A stretch of DNA of 17,729 nt from NCBI GenBank assembly GCA_040900165.1, contig JBBDZM010000011.1, forward strand, positions 1 to 17,729, written 5' to 3'. The notes below the pieces were generated by a model. It worked only from the letters and a program-made list of their open reading frames with translations, made no database searches and had not been told where the DNA came from. This DNA is from BOKZ01 sp040900165. Its GTDB lineage: Bacteria > Patescibacteriota > UBA1384 > 2-12-FULL-50-11. How positions within the stretch are numbered: position 1 is the stretch's first letter; each line of letters starts with the position of its first letter. A program made the translations under genes and the position numbers. Shown piece after piece: positions 7,139 to 13,795 of the stretch.

Positions 7139-8074
7139 TCTGCGCCAAAAACGCCGCTCCAGCGCTCTAACAGCATTGGCTCGGTTTCGGTTGGAGCTAA
7201 CTCTCCCAATCTCAATATAGCTACTGTTTGATCCCTGCAGAATTAGCTTTTTGCCCGAACTATCCAGGGGTTTCTCTAATGTACCGTCGAGTTTGGCAAC
7301 CAGGTTGTCGGTAATCTGTTTGGCCAAGTTCCAGTCGCTCCGACCAATATTCTGAAAAAGTCGGTCGTCGGCATCGATCATTATGGCGTTCTGGTGCTGG
7401 GCGGGTTCGCCTGTCGCCAGCAGGATTGCTCGACCAGCTAAATCTACTCGTAATCCCCGGATTTTCTTGGAGGAAAAAATTACCATCGGCTCTTTAATGC
7501 TCATTCCGGGGTACTGGCTTTTACGGGCGTAGATGTGATTATCGACAAAGAAATTTTTGAGCTTGCTCTGGGGGTACGACTCGACTTCTACCCTAATTGA
7601 CGACACGCCGGACGACGAGTCGCGCGCTACCCGTGTAGCTAAATCTAGAGCCAGTTGGTAGGATTCGGCGCTTGCTCCGGTAACCGCTAGCTTGACTTTG
7701 CCGGACATTCCCCGGTTTTCCTTGGCACGGACCGTGGCAATCAACGTCTCAAACTGATCGAGTATTTTATCTCTCTCGCCAGTCGTGAACGTTGCTGTTT
7801 GGTCGATAAACAACAGGTCGTAGTCGAGAGTTTTCTTGCCGGTGACTACTCGCCGATCATTAAGATTGATACTTTTGACGGCCGTTATCAGCCGATTAAC
7901 GCTACCGATATATTGCTTAGGTTTGAAAGCTTCCTGAATTGCCGGATGGATTTTTTCGCTGGTCGTTACCCAAACAATCTCGATATGCGCCAGATCACCG
8001 ATTCTTTCGTCTAGTTGCTTAGCCACAAAAAAGCTCAGCGGTGAGTTGCCAATAATTAGTAGCTGCTTTTTCAT
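7124..8074 (-). CDS. Degenerate FAD/NAD(P)-type oxidoreductase-like protein
   Basis: 316 residues. The fold pattern recalls pyridine-nucleotide-disulfide/NDH-2 flavoproteins: an opening beta strand with L-L-I-I-G-N-S-P-L-S-F-F-V-A-K (6-20) where G-x-G-x-x-G is expected, Y-D-L-L-F-I-D-Q (about 84-91) where such enzymes have Y-D-x-L-V-I-A-T-G, a second nucleotide-site-like stretch K-L-A-V-T-G-A-S-A-E-S-Y-Q-L-A (about 127-141), and A-I-M-I-D-A-D-D-R-L-F-Q-N-I (about 229-242) where these families have a V-D-x-x-x-R-T-x-x-x-x-I-F-A-x-G-D block. Key glycines and the A-T-G and G-D signatures are missing, so cofactor binding may be lost. The C-terminus is Arg-rich and could contact membrane or nucleic acid. 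Its ATG overlaps the stop of the sugar-kinase gene (ATGA), making it the last gene of the tpiA operon. Fold assignment is moderate; function is unknown. Confidence 0.6.
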   Translation of the reverse strand: MKKQLLIIGNSPLSFFVAKQLDERIGDLAHIEIVWVTTSEKIHPAIQEAFKPKQYIGSVNRLITAVKSINLNDRRVVTGKKTLDYDLLFIDQTATFTTGERDKILDQFETLIATVRAKENRGMSGKVKLAVTGASAESYQLALDLATRVARDSSSGVSSIRVEVESYPQSKLKNFFVDNHIYARKSQYPGMSIKEPMVIFSSKKIRGLRVDLAGRAILLATGEPAQHQNAIMIDADDRLFQNIGRSDWNLAKQITDNLVAKLDGTLEKPLDSSGKKLILQGSNSSYIEIGRVSSNRNRANAVRALERRFWRRLLAR

Positions 8075-9054
8075 CGAATTAATTTAATCTTAACCGTTCC
8101 CAAATCCCGTTCAATTTCTGCTCTTGTTAGTAGCCCGGCCTGGGCGCCAATACCGCCAACCACCGCTCCAGAATCAAGCATCGCCATTTTCAACGATTTT
8201 TCACAAATATCATCATTAACCTCTGATTCCGGTCCATCGATGTAGCCTGCGATAAATCCCGAAGAAAATCCGTCGCCGGCACCGGTTGCATCCAACCGAC
8301 AGACCTCATCGCAGGTCGCTTCGGCAAACCAGATGTGATTTTGGTTGCTAGCATACGCACCGCGCTCACCATCTGTTATGCAGACAACCGCTACTCCCAA
8401 TGCGTGGAGCGAGCGAGTAACGTCCTCGATTTGAGTACGCGCTGGTAAGCGGGTTAGCCGGAGGGCTTCTTGGAGATTCAAAAATATCAGGTCGGTTGTC
8501 CGCAGCAGCGACAAAAATACCCGGCTGCGCTCTTCGATTTGAATCATACTTGGATTGATACTGAGCCCCTGGTTGGTATTGAGCCGGTGAGTGATTACTT
8601 TTTGTAAGAATTCGTCCATTTTATCTGGCAGTGGGCCCAAATGCAGCCAGCCGTCTTGCGGTATCTCAATATTGAGAAATTTTGCTGTTTGGCTGGAGCC
8701 AGTAATGATCGTCCGATCGCCTTTGGCTCGCAGGACAATCGAGACTGCTGTTGGTTGCTCAACGGTACTCTCCAGTACCGGTACGCCGGTTTTCTCCAGC
8801 TCTTTTTTTATTAGTTGGGCCAGCGTGCCGTTGGATAGTGATGTCCTAAGGGTTGCGTCAATCCCCGCTTTTTTTAGCCCCACCGCCACATTGGCGCCCG
8901 AACCACCAACTGTAACGTGGTAATTTTTGGTGGCTAGTTTGGCTCCGTACGGCAATTTAATCGCATCGCCCTGGCCATGGGAAATCAGATAGTGGCTAGG
9001 AATCTCCATAATAATATCGAGAACAACGCTGCCAAAAACAGTTGCCGAGTGCAT
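8071..9054 (-). CDS. PfkB/ribokinase-family carbohydrate kinase
   Basis: ATP-dependent sugar kinase of the ribokinase-like superfamily, 327 residues, a normal length. Both family signatures are present: G-G-S-G-A-N-V-A near the N-terminus (50-57) and D-A-T-G-A-G-D at 255-261, where the last Asp261 is the expected catalytic base and the preceding glycines form the anion hole. The start V-F-G-S-V-V-L-D-I and T-D-G-E-R-G-A-Y (about 227-234) also fit. The substrate cannot be read from sequence; ribose, fructose, adenosine and 6-phosphofructose kinases share this scaffold. It lies between tpiA (TAATG, 1-base overlap) and the oxidoreductase-like gene (ATGA, 4-base overlap), so the three should be translated together. 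In a reduced genome a kinase beside tpiA may feed sugar into lower glycolysis, but that is inference. Confidence 0.88.
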   Translation of the reverse strand: MHSATVFGSVVLDIIMEIPSHYLISHGQGDAIKLPYGAKLATKNYHVTVGGSGANVAVGLKKAGIDATLRTSLSNGTLAQLIKKELEKTGVPVLESTVEQPTAVSIVLRAKGDRTIITGSSQTAKFLNIEIPQDGWLHLGPLPDKMDEFLQKVITHRLNTNQGLSINPSMIQIEERSRVFLSLLRTTDLIFLNLQEALRLTRLPARTQIEDVTRSLHALGVAVVCITDGERGAYASNQNHIWFAEATCDEVCRLDATGAGDGFSSGFIAGYIDGPESEVNDDICEKSLKMAMLDSGAVVGGIGAQAGLLTRAEIERDLGTVKIKLIR

Positions 9055-9836
9055 TACCTAATCGCCGCGGCGTGACGACAGATCGTCAAGAAACTCTGCG
9101 CTTTGACCGACGCCCCGCCAACCAGTAAACCGCCAATTTGCTCGTTGCGCAGATACTCTAAGGCATTGCTCGGTTCAACGCTACCGCCGTAGATAATCCG
9201 GACACCAGCGGCGGCCGCCGGGCCGTACTTTTCGGCTAAGATGTCGCGCAGTTTGCCGATAACTTGAACGGCGTAGTCGGCAGATGCCGGGTTACTGCTA
9301 CCGATTGCCCAAACCGGCTCGTAGGCAATTACCACTTCGTCCAATCGGTCTTTCTTGACCCCTGAAATCCCCTCTTGTAGTTGCTCGGAGAGCTTGGCCC
9401 AGTGATACGGCTCAACAATATTGCCGTTACCATCCAGCACCTTTTTGGCTTCGCCAACGCAAAGAATTGGGCTCATCTTCCAACGCAATAGCGAGTGGAT
9501 TTTCCGGTTAATTAAATCGTTGTCTTCGCGAAGGTGACTTCGCCGTTCGGAGTGCCCCACAATGGCATATTTGGCCAAACTTTTAACAAAATAGGCCGAT
9601 ATCTCACCGGTATAGGCACCTTGATCCTCGGGGTAAATATTCTGTACGCCAAATGTTACATTGGGCAGTTTGTGCCTCCAGTGCTCAACGATACTTGGCA
9701 ACCAAATGCTTGGCGGTGCTAAAACCACTTCAACAGCGCCGACTTCTTCCAGGCCGCTCTTGAGACTAGCGGCCAGCACCAAAGAGTCCGACAGAGTTGG
9801 GTACATTTTCCAATTGCCAACGATTAGCTTATTCAT
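9054..9836 (-). CDS. tpiA: Triosephosphate isomerase
   Basis: Interconverts dihydroxyacetone phosphate and glyceraldehyde 3-phosphate. 260 residues from the ATG at 9836, a normal length. Catalytic residues are all visible: Asn8 and Lys10 in V-G-N-W-K-M, His95 in I-V-G-H-S-E-R-R, and Glu173 in A-Y-E-P-V-W-A-I-G. The phosphate-binding end I-I-Y-G-G-S-V (214-220) and G-G-L-L-V-G-G-A-S (235-243) are intact. Loop 6 reads A-I-G-S-S-N-P-A instead of the common A-I-G-T-G-K-T-A, a mild change at the loop tip. I chose this start because M-N-K-L-I-V-G-N-W-K-M is the canonical N-terminus; an in-frame TTG 11 codons upstream is unlikely. The nearest purine-rich tract (GGGAGGGG) is about 20 bases away, too far for a normal Shine-Dalgarno. 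It is the first gene of a three-gene overlapping operon, with a terminator hairpin just upstream. Confidence 0.95.
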   Translation of the reverse strand: MNKLIVGNWKMYPTLSDSLVLAASLKSGLEEVGAVEVVLAPPSIWLPSIVEHWRHKLPNVTFGVQNIYPEDQGAYTGEISAYFVKSLAKYAIVGHSERRSHLREDNDLINRKIHSLLRWKMSPILCVGEAKKVLDGNGNIVEPYHWAKLSEQLQEGISGVKKDRLDEVVIAYEPVWAIGSSNPASADYAVQVIGKLRDILAEKYGPAAAAGVRIIYGGSVEPSNALEYLRNEQIGGLLVGGASVKAQSFLTICRHAAAIR

Positions 9837-9867
9837 CTGTAACCAGCGTACCAGCCCCTCCCTTAAC

Positions 9868-9889
9868 AAAAAAGACCCCGGAAGGGGTC
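9868..9889 (-). terminator. Intrinsic terminator after the microprotein gene
   Basis: Read on the - strand: GACCCC, loop TTCC, GGGGTC, then TTTTTTG. A 6-bp perfect G/C-rich stem and six T residues make a strong rho-independent terminator 23 bases after the microprotein stop. It probably ends the long rpsB-to-proS transcript as well. Only about 31 bases separate its T-tract from the tpiA ATG. Confidence 0.88.
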
Positions 9890-9912
9890 AGTTTTGCTCT
9901 CAAAAGAGATAA

Positions 9913-10047
9913 TTACATACCGGCGTTGTCGCCCTCTTCTTTTTTCTCTTCGCCGCCCATTGGCATAGCGTCGCCACCTTCGGCTGGCATACCTTCTTTT
10001 TTCTCTTCTTCTGTTCCTTCTGCTGCTGGTGTGTTCATGTCATCCAT
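9913..10047 (-). CDS. 44-residue highly acidic microprotein
   Basis: A small gene with an unusually good ribosome site for this window: AAGGAGG (10054-10060), 6 bases before ATG 10047. The 44-residue product has 14 Asp/Glu, 4 Lys, 8 Gly and 6 Met, no Cys, no aromatic residues and no hydrophobic stretch, so it should be soluble and disordered, with net charge near -10. It has an internal repeat: E-E-K-K-E at 14-18 and again at 33-37, each followed by Gly/Met-rich sequence (G-M-P-A-E-G-G; E-G-D-N-A-G-M); the two DNA copies are nearly identical. Strong Shine-Dalgarno before it and a strong terminator after it argue that it is real. Function is unknown; acidic disordered proteins can act as chaperone-like buffers, inhibitors or metal-binding tails, and nothing here decides. 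Confidence 0.72.
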   Translation of the reverse strand: MDDMNTPAAEGTEEEKKEGMPAEGGDAMPMGGEEKKEEGDNAGM

Positions 10048-10050
10048 AAT

Positions 10051-10138
10051 GAACCTCCTTAACCTTAGGTAGAAAAACTACCTTGCCCAACTGGGCACTT
10101 GTATTACCTCTAAAAGGTAACAGGTTAAATACAGGTTC
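10051..10138 (-). promoter_or_regulatory. Candidate structured RNA leader masking the microprotein ribosome site
   Basis: On the - strand these 88 bases can fold into a closed four-helix junction. P1a pairs GAACCT (10138-10133) with AGGTTC (10056-10051). P1b pairs TTAACCT (10128-10122) with AGGTTAA (10065-10059). Inside are three perfect hairpins: P2 TTACCT/AGGTAA (10120-10115, 10109-10104), P3 TGCCCA/TGGGCA (10097-10092, 10089-10084) and P4 AGGTAG/CTACCT with a T5 loop (10083-10078, 10072-10067). P3 and P4 abut with no spacer. P1 uses most of the Shine-Dalgarno AAGGAGG (10060-10054), so the fold should block translation of the microprotein. All 31 pairs are Watson-Crick. A translational switch, riboswitch or protein-bound leader fits; a DNA palindrome or REP-like element that happens to abut the gene is the alternative. 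It matches no RNA family I know. Confidence 0.6.
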
Positions 10139-10139
10139 G

Positions 10140-10871
10140 TCAAGAGTTTTTCTTACCAAGAAAATCGACTAGCTCTACCAGCTTAATTAGCTCGGTTTTT
10201 CCGCTCTGGCGATCCTTAATCTCAACGCTGTTAGAGTCGGCGGTTTTAGCGCTGTATACCGCCCGGTAAGGCACGCCAATCAGATCGGCATCGGCAAATT
10301 TTTCGCCGGCNNNNNNNNNNNNNNNNNNNNNNNNNNNNNNNNNNNNNNNNNNNNNNNNNNNNNNNNNNNNNNNNNNNNNNNNNNNNNNNNNNNNNNNNNN
10401 NNNNNNNNNNAAAAACTCCCGGGCTCGGAGCATACCCGAACGGGGTCGCAATTCTCGGCGAAACTTGGTCTGGATTTGGTATAAAAGCACCGGTAGATCC
10501 CGGTAGGACTGGACAGCCGGCCGAACAATCTCGGCGGTTAGCTCCTCGTGGGTTGGGGCAAAACAAACTTCGAGCTCGGAATCGATGTAGAGAATTTCCT
10601 TCATCGCTGGGTCGTCCCAGCGGCCGGATTTTTGCCAAAGGGCTTTAGTTTGCATCGTTGGCATCTCCAGCTCCGAGGCACCGATGGCGTTCATCTCTTC
10701 CCGAATAATCTGGCTAATTTTCGCAATTGAACGCAGACCTAACGGCAGTAAAGTGAACACTCCCGCCGATGCCTGGGTAGTGTAGGCGGCTTTGTCGAGC
10801 AGGTATGCGCCGGTACTATCCTGTTTAGCAGCGTCACGCTTGGTTCTAATAAATAATTGGCTGTAGCGCAT
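10140..10871 (-). CDS. proS: Prolyl-tRNA synthetase, interrupted by scaffold gap
   Basis: Class II aminoacyl-tRNA synthetase charging tRNA-Pro. Visible are 153 N-terminal and 56 C-terminal residues on either side of a 100-N placeholder. The N-terminal part shows motif 1 (P-L-G-L-R-S-I-A-K-I through E-L-E-M-P-T-M), the W-Q-K-S-G-R-W stretch, and motif 2 with F-A-P-T-H-E-E and F-R-R-E-L-R-P-R-S-G-M-L-R-A-R-E-F. The C-terminal part (G-E-K-F-A-D-A-D-L-I-G-V-P through E-L-V-D-F-L) is the end of the anticodon-binding domain. A short-form enzyme is about 420 residues, so at least some 200 residues (motif 3, most of the anticodon domain, and any editing domain) are missing; matching frames across 100 N are coincidence. 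Its ATG overlaps the rseP stop (TAATG). It closes the translation/envelope operon; the structured leader starts right after its stop. Confidence 0.92.
   Translation of the reverse strand: MRYSQLFIRTKRDAAKQDSTGAYLLDKAAYTTQASAGVFTLLPLGLRSIAKISQIIREEMNAIGASELEMPTMQTKALWQKSGRWDDPAMKEILYIDSELEVCFAPTHEELTAEIVRPAVQSYRDLPVLLYQIQTKFRRELRPRSGMLRAREFXXXXXXXXXXXXXXXXXXXXXXXXXXXXXXXXXXAGEKFADADLIGVPYRAVYSAKTADSNSVEIKDRQSGKTELIKLVELVDFLGKKNS
10311..10410. other. Scaffold gap (100 N) inside proS
   Basis: Exactly 100 N, the usual placeholder for unknown length. The missing proS middle suggests a true size of roughly 600 bases or more. Confidence 0.97.
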
Positions 10872-11959
10872 TAGAAAATCCTTTCGATAACGTCAAAGCG
10901 AATAATGTCTTTGTACGTCACAATAATAAACATTAACAGGACAAAAAACAGCCCGGCCGTCGCCAAATAACCCAACTGTCGCTCGGATAGTGGGCGTCTA
11001 ACAGCTTTTTCGTAACCGAGCGCTGCGATATGGCCACCGTCTAACGGTAAAATTGGCATTAGGTTGATTACTCCCAGCCCCAGCGAAATAATGACAACTA
11101 ATTGGAGTAGGTAGTCGACGCCCAGCCGCCGGGCCACACCGGTAAGCGCCCCAATACCGATTAAGCCGGTAACGTCGTCCGAGACGTGTTGTTTAACGAC
11201 TAAGTTTTTAACAAAATCCCCAAACGCCGCCGCTGATAGACCAACAATCCGGCCGGATTCCCAGAGTGCAGCGGCCGGTGCCTGTAGAACCGTGCTGTGA
11301 ACTTTGCCGCTGGTATTAATTGCCGCTCCCACCGGCCCTTGGCCATCTGGTGGGTTGGTTCGGGGCGTTAGGGCAACCTGACTCTGCTTGCCGTCTCGTA
11401 GAATTGTAATATTTATCGACTTGCCTAAATTTTCTCGGGTAATCGTCACAAACTCTTGATCGTTGTTAAGAACAGTGCCGTTAACGCTTTCTACAACATC
11501 ACCGCTCTTTAAACCGGCTTTGGCCGCCGGAGAGTCGGCGCCAACGGCGTTAATCACTATCTGTTGCTTACCCTCCACATAGGGATTGCTGTTAACGCCG
11601 GGGAAAATTGGGTTAAAACCAACGGCAAAAAGAATTGTTAAACCTAGAAAACCCAATAAAAAATTCATCGCTGATCCGGCCACAAGTATCTGAAAGCGCT
11701 GCCAAATTGATTTACTGGCCAACGAGCGTTGCCCCTTTTCGCCGCGTTCGCCGTAAAGTTTGACGTAGCCGCCAAGGGGAATTGCGTTAATAGCGTACAT
11801 TGTTTCGCCAACCTGTTTGCCGTAGAGTCGTGGCCGGAAACCAAAAGCAAATTCTTCAACTTTGACGCCGTTGCGTTTGGCCACCCAGAAATGCCCCAGC
11901 TCATGAACAAAAACCAACAGGCCAATAATCAGCAGGAAAATCAAAGTCGTCAACAGCAT
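10871..11959 (-). CDS. rseP: Site-2 intramembrane metalloprotease, RseP/M50 family
   Basis: 362-residue integral membrane zinc protease that cleaves substrates within the membrane, classically anti-sigma factors and signal-peptide remnants. The zinc site H-E-L-G-H is at 19-23 in the first span and the third ligand is in L-P-L-D-G-G-H (Asp307) within N-L-M-P-I-L-P-L-D-G-G. A single PDZ domain lies at about 130-200 (S-P-A-A-K-A-G-L-K-S-G-D-V-V). Membrane segments are at about 3-22, 92-115, 285-305 and 330-350. E. coli RseP has two PDZ domains and about 450 residues; the one-PDZ form is common in other phyla. It is coupled to frr upstream (TGATG) and proS downstream (TAATG), keeping the widespread frr-rseP-proS order while uppS, cdsA and dxr are absent. 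No anti-sigma gene is seen nearby. Confidence 0.94.
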   Translation of the reverse strand: MLLTTLIFLLIIGLLVFVHELGHFWVAKRNGVKVEEFAFGFRPRLYGKQVGETMYAINAIPLGGYVKLYGERGEKGQRSLASKSIWQRFQILVAGSAMNFLLGFLGLTILFAVGFNPIFPGVNSNPYVEGKQQIVINAVGADSPAAKAGLKSGDVVESVNGTVLNNDQEFVTITRENLGKSINITILRDGKQSQVALTPRTNPPDGQGPVGAAINTSGKVHSTVLQAPAAALWESGRIVGLSAAAFGDFVKNLVVKQHVSDDVTGLIGIGALTGVARRLGVDYLLQLVVIISLGLGVINLMPILPLDGGHIAALGYEKAVRRPLSERQLGYLATAGLFFVLLMFIIVTYKDIIRFDVIERIF

Positions 11960-12599
11960 CAGTTGCCCAAAAGTTCCTTCTCTTTGGCGCTAACAATATC
12001 CTTAATCTGAGTGTTCTGCTTGTCGATTAGATCGTTGAGCTCTTTGGTAAAGCGGTTGAGTTCGTCCTCACGCATATCACCAGCAGTTTTTTGTTTGGTA
12101 GCACCCTGATGGGCCTCTGAGCGAATCTGTCTTAAACGGATTCTCGCCGCCTCGCCTTTTTGGGTGACTAATTTGGCAAACTCTGCCCGGCGCTCTTGGG
12201 AGAGCGGTGGCAAGCTTAGGCGCAACAGCTCACCCTCATTGACCACCGAAAAACCGAGCTGGCTATTACGAATAGCGGTATCGACCGCTCCAATAACGGT
12301 TTTATCCCAGGGCTGAACGATAATCTGCCCTTGGTCGTTACTACTGGTGGAGGCCACTTGGTTCAACGGCATCGTCCCACCGTAGGCGGCAACCGGCAAG
12401 CTACTAATTAAATCCGCCGAAGCTCTACCCGGCCGAAGGGTGCGTAGATCTTCGGTCAGAGTCGCCACTGCCTCCTCCATCTGTTGTTTGACTTGNNNNN
12501 NNNNNNNNNNNNNNNNNNNNNNNNNNNNNNNNNNNNNNNNNNNNNNNNNNNNNNNNNNNNNNNNNNNNNNNNNNNNNNNNNNNNNNNNNNNNNNNTCAT
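11959..12599 (-). CDS. frr: Ribosome recycling factor, N-terminus interrupted by scaffold gap
   Basis: Splits post-termination ribosomes together with EF-G. 178 residues are visible after the gap (family about 185), including L-R-T-L-R-P-G-R-A-S, V-A-A-Y-G-G-T-M-P-L-N-Q-V-A, the P-W-D-K core, L-R-L-S-L-P-P-L-S-Q-E-R-R and the long C-terminal helix. Aligning by eye to E. coli RRF, only about seven N-terminal residues are missing. I place the start at ATG 12599-12597, at the far gap edge, because AGAGGA (12609-12604) sits 4 bases before it. The real gap would then be about 17 bases, a length that also restores the frame (4 + 17 = 21). An open frame through the N run from a TTG at 12615 is an artefact of the 100-N length. 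It is coupled to rseP by TGATG. Confidence 0.92.
12496..12595. other. Scaffold gap (100 N) inside frr
   Basis: Exactly 100 N. RRF alignment and the ATG at its edge suggest that only about 17 bases are really missing. Confidence 0.95.
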
Positions 12600-12603
12600 T
12601 TAG

Positions 12604-12609
12604 TCCTCT
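12604..12609 (-). promoter_or_regulatory. Ribosome binding site deciding the frr start
   Basis: AGAGGA on the - strand, 4 bases before ATG 12599, in the short space after the membrane-protein stop. It supports the ATG at the gap edge over the TTG at 12615. Confidence 0.6.
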
Positions 12610-12619
12610 AAACAATTCA

Positions 12620-13312
12620 TTAAGCTTTCTTGGTTTTTGCCGTTAGCCCCAAATAAACCACCGCGCCACCGACATAGATTAGCGGCAGGGTAACAGACGA
12701 TGATAACGCATAGAATACTTGCTGGGCTAGTGTCGACAGGATTGATTCTCCGGGGATAACTACTATGGAAATAGTACTACTAATAATCATCAAGATCAGA
12801 GTGACTAGATAAATAACAAAAATTACCGCTAGTATCTGAAGATATTTCCCCTTGACCCTATCGCCGGCCTCTTTCATAGCGTCAAAAACACCGATTTTCT
12901 CTTTCTCAATTAATATCAACGGAGTAAACCCGAAACGAACCAATAAATAGAACCCAGGAATGATTAAGGCCACGAACCCCGCCGTAACAGCAATCGCGTA
13001 CAGTATTGAAAAACCCAACATTTTCCAGGCCAGATGGGCTTTCTTGATAATTAAATCCAGCTCAATCTTCTTTTTCTTGGCACCATTCAAACCCATGGCT
13101 AATATTCCCGGCGCGATCAGAACAGTCATTAGAAAAGCGAAGATATTACTAACATAAACCGGCAGAGTTAATTCTGGAATTTCCCCATTGGCTGGTAAGA
13201 CTAGCGCCACTGGCAGGGATACCAAAGTACTGATAATGGCGACCATTAGCCAGGCCCGATAATTATCCCTAATGCTCGCCCAGGATTTGTTGAATACTGC
13301 CGATATCCACAT
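12620..13312 (-). CDS. Polytopic membrane protein, DUF975/GPDPase-membrane-domain-like
   Basis: 230 residues with about six hydrophobic segments (near 21-40, 55-75, 98-117, 118-135, 158-187, 200-224). A soluble N-terminal helix (S-W-A-S-I-R-D-N-Y) and the pattern I-I-P-G-F-Y-L-L-V-R-F-G-F-T-P-L-I-L-I-E followed by F-D-A-M-K-E-A-G-D-R-V-K-G-K recall the loosely defined DUF975/YciC/glycerophosphodiesterase-membrane-domain group, where a membrane re-entry is followed by an amphipathic A-x-x-x-S-x-x-x-x-x-G-x helix. No catalytic residues are seen, and function in that group is unknown. It sits between tsf and frr, where most bacteria have pyrH (UMP kinase); it is not a kinase and has merely taken the position. 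It starts 21 bases after the tsf stop without a clear Shine-Dalgarno. Confidence 0.75.
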   Translation of the reverse strand: MWISAVFNKSWASIRDNYRAWLMVAIISTLVSLPVALVLPANGEIPELTLPVYVSNIFAFLMTVLIAPGILAMGLNGAKKKKIELDLIIKKAHLAWKMLGFSILYAIAVTAGFVALIIPGFYLLVRFGFTPLILIEKEKIGVFDAMKEAGDRVKGKYLQILAVIFVIYLVTLILMIISSTISIVVIPGESILSTLAQQVFYALSSSVTLPLIYVGGAVVYLGLTAKTKKA

Positions 13313-13333
13313 TTACTGTGAATATACCATCAT

Positions 13334-13795
13334 TTACCCTGATTGACCTAGCTCAATCCTTGAGAAGCGGGCAATCTTAATGTTTTCGCCAATCTTAGCG
13401 ATTGTTTCGTTTAGGTAACCCTCAATAGTTTTGGTAGTGTCTTTGAAAAATTCCTGTTTGAGCAGCTCGTCGACGTTTTCCGGGTTCATCGAGGCTACTT
13501 GGAGCGCTAAATCATGGACAAAGGCCTTAAAGTCATCGTTGCGAGCGACAAAGTCGGTCTCGCAGCTTACTTCCACCATTGCGCCAATGCGACCAGAGTG
13601 GACATAGGCGTCAACCAGCCCTTGGGAGGTTGTCCGGTCAGACTTTTTGGCAACGGTCGATAGGCCGCGTTCCTTTAGTACCGCAATGGCTTTTTCTTCA
13701 TTGCCGTCGGCTTCTTCGAGCGCCGACTTAACATCGTGAATACCCAGACCGGTTTTGGCGCGCAATGATTTGATCTGATCAACAGTGACGGCCAT
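13334..13795 (-). CDS. tsf: Elongation factor Ts, short form
   Basis: Guanine-nucleotide exchange factor for EF-Tu. 153 residues against 283 in E. coli and about 196 in Thermus. The N-terminal UBA-like domain is complete (I-K-S-L-R-A-K-T-G-L-G-I-H-D-V-K-S-A-L), then A-I-A-V-L-K-E-R-G-L and a single core subdomain with V-E-V-S-C-E-T-D-F-V-A-R-N-D-D-F (the conserved T-D-F-V-A segment contacting EF-Tu). The second core repeat and coiled coil are missing, as in other short EF-Ts. The visible stop is clean, so it is a genuine short form. The start overlaps the rpsB stop (TAATG), the classic rpsB-tsf pair. Confidence 0.95.
   Translation of the reverse strand: MAVTVDQIKSLRAKTGLGIHDVKSALEEADGNEEKAIAVLKERGLSTVAKKSDRTTSQGLVDAYVHSGRIGAMVEVSCETDFVARNDDFKAFVHDLALQVASMNPENVDELLKQEFFKDTTKTIEGYLNETIAKIGENIKIARFSRIELGQSG

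Noticed and set aside
10059..10128. tRNA or tRNA-like cloverleaf in the structured leader
   Set aside because: The layout is cloverleaf-like with a 7-bp closing helix, but there is no 7-base anticodon loop, no GTTC-type T-loop and no CCA or discriminator context on either strand.
10051..10138. Integron attC site
   Set aside because: A single GTTAAAT could match one core site, but the paired core and the integron-type bulged bases are absent.
10115..10143. Promoter with TTGACG at 10138-10143
   Set aside because: TTGACG overlaps the proS stop, but no acceptable -10 hexamer follows at 16-18 bases, only TTACCT/TACCTT inside hairpin P2.
12600..12615. TTG start for frr before the gap
   Set aside because: The frame across the gap depends on the arbitrary 100-N length; the ATG at 12599 has a Shine-Dalgarno and gives the right protein length.
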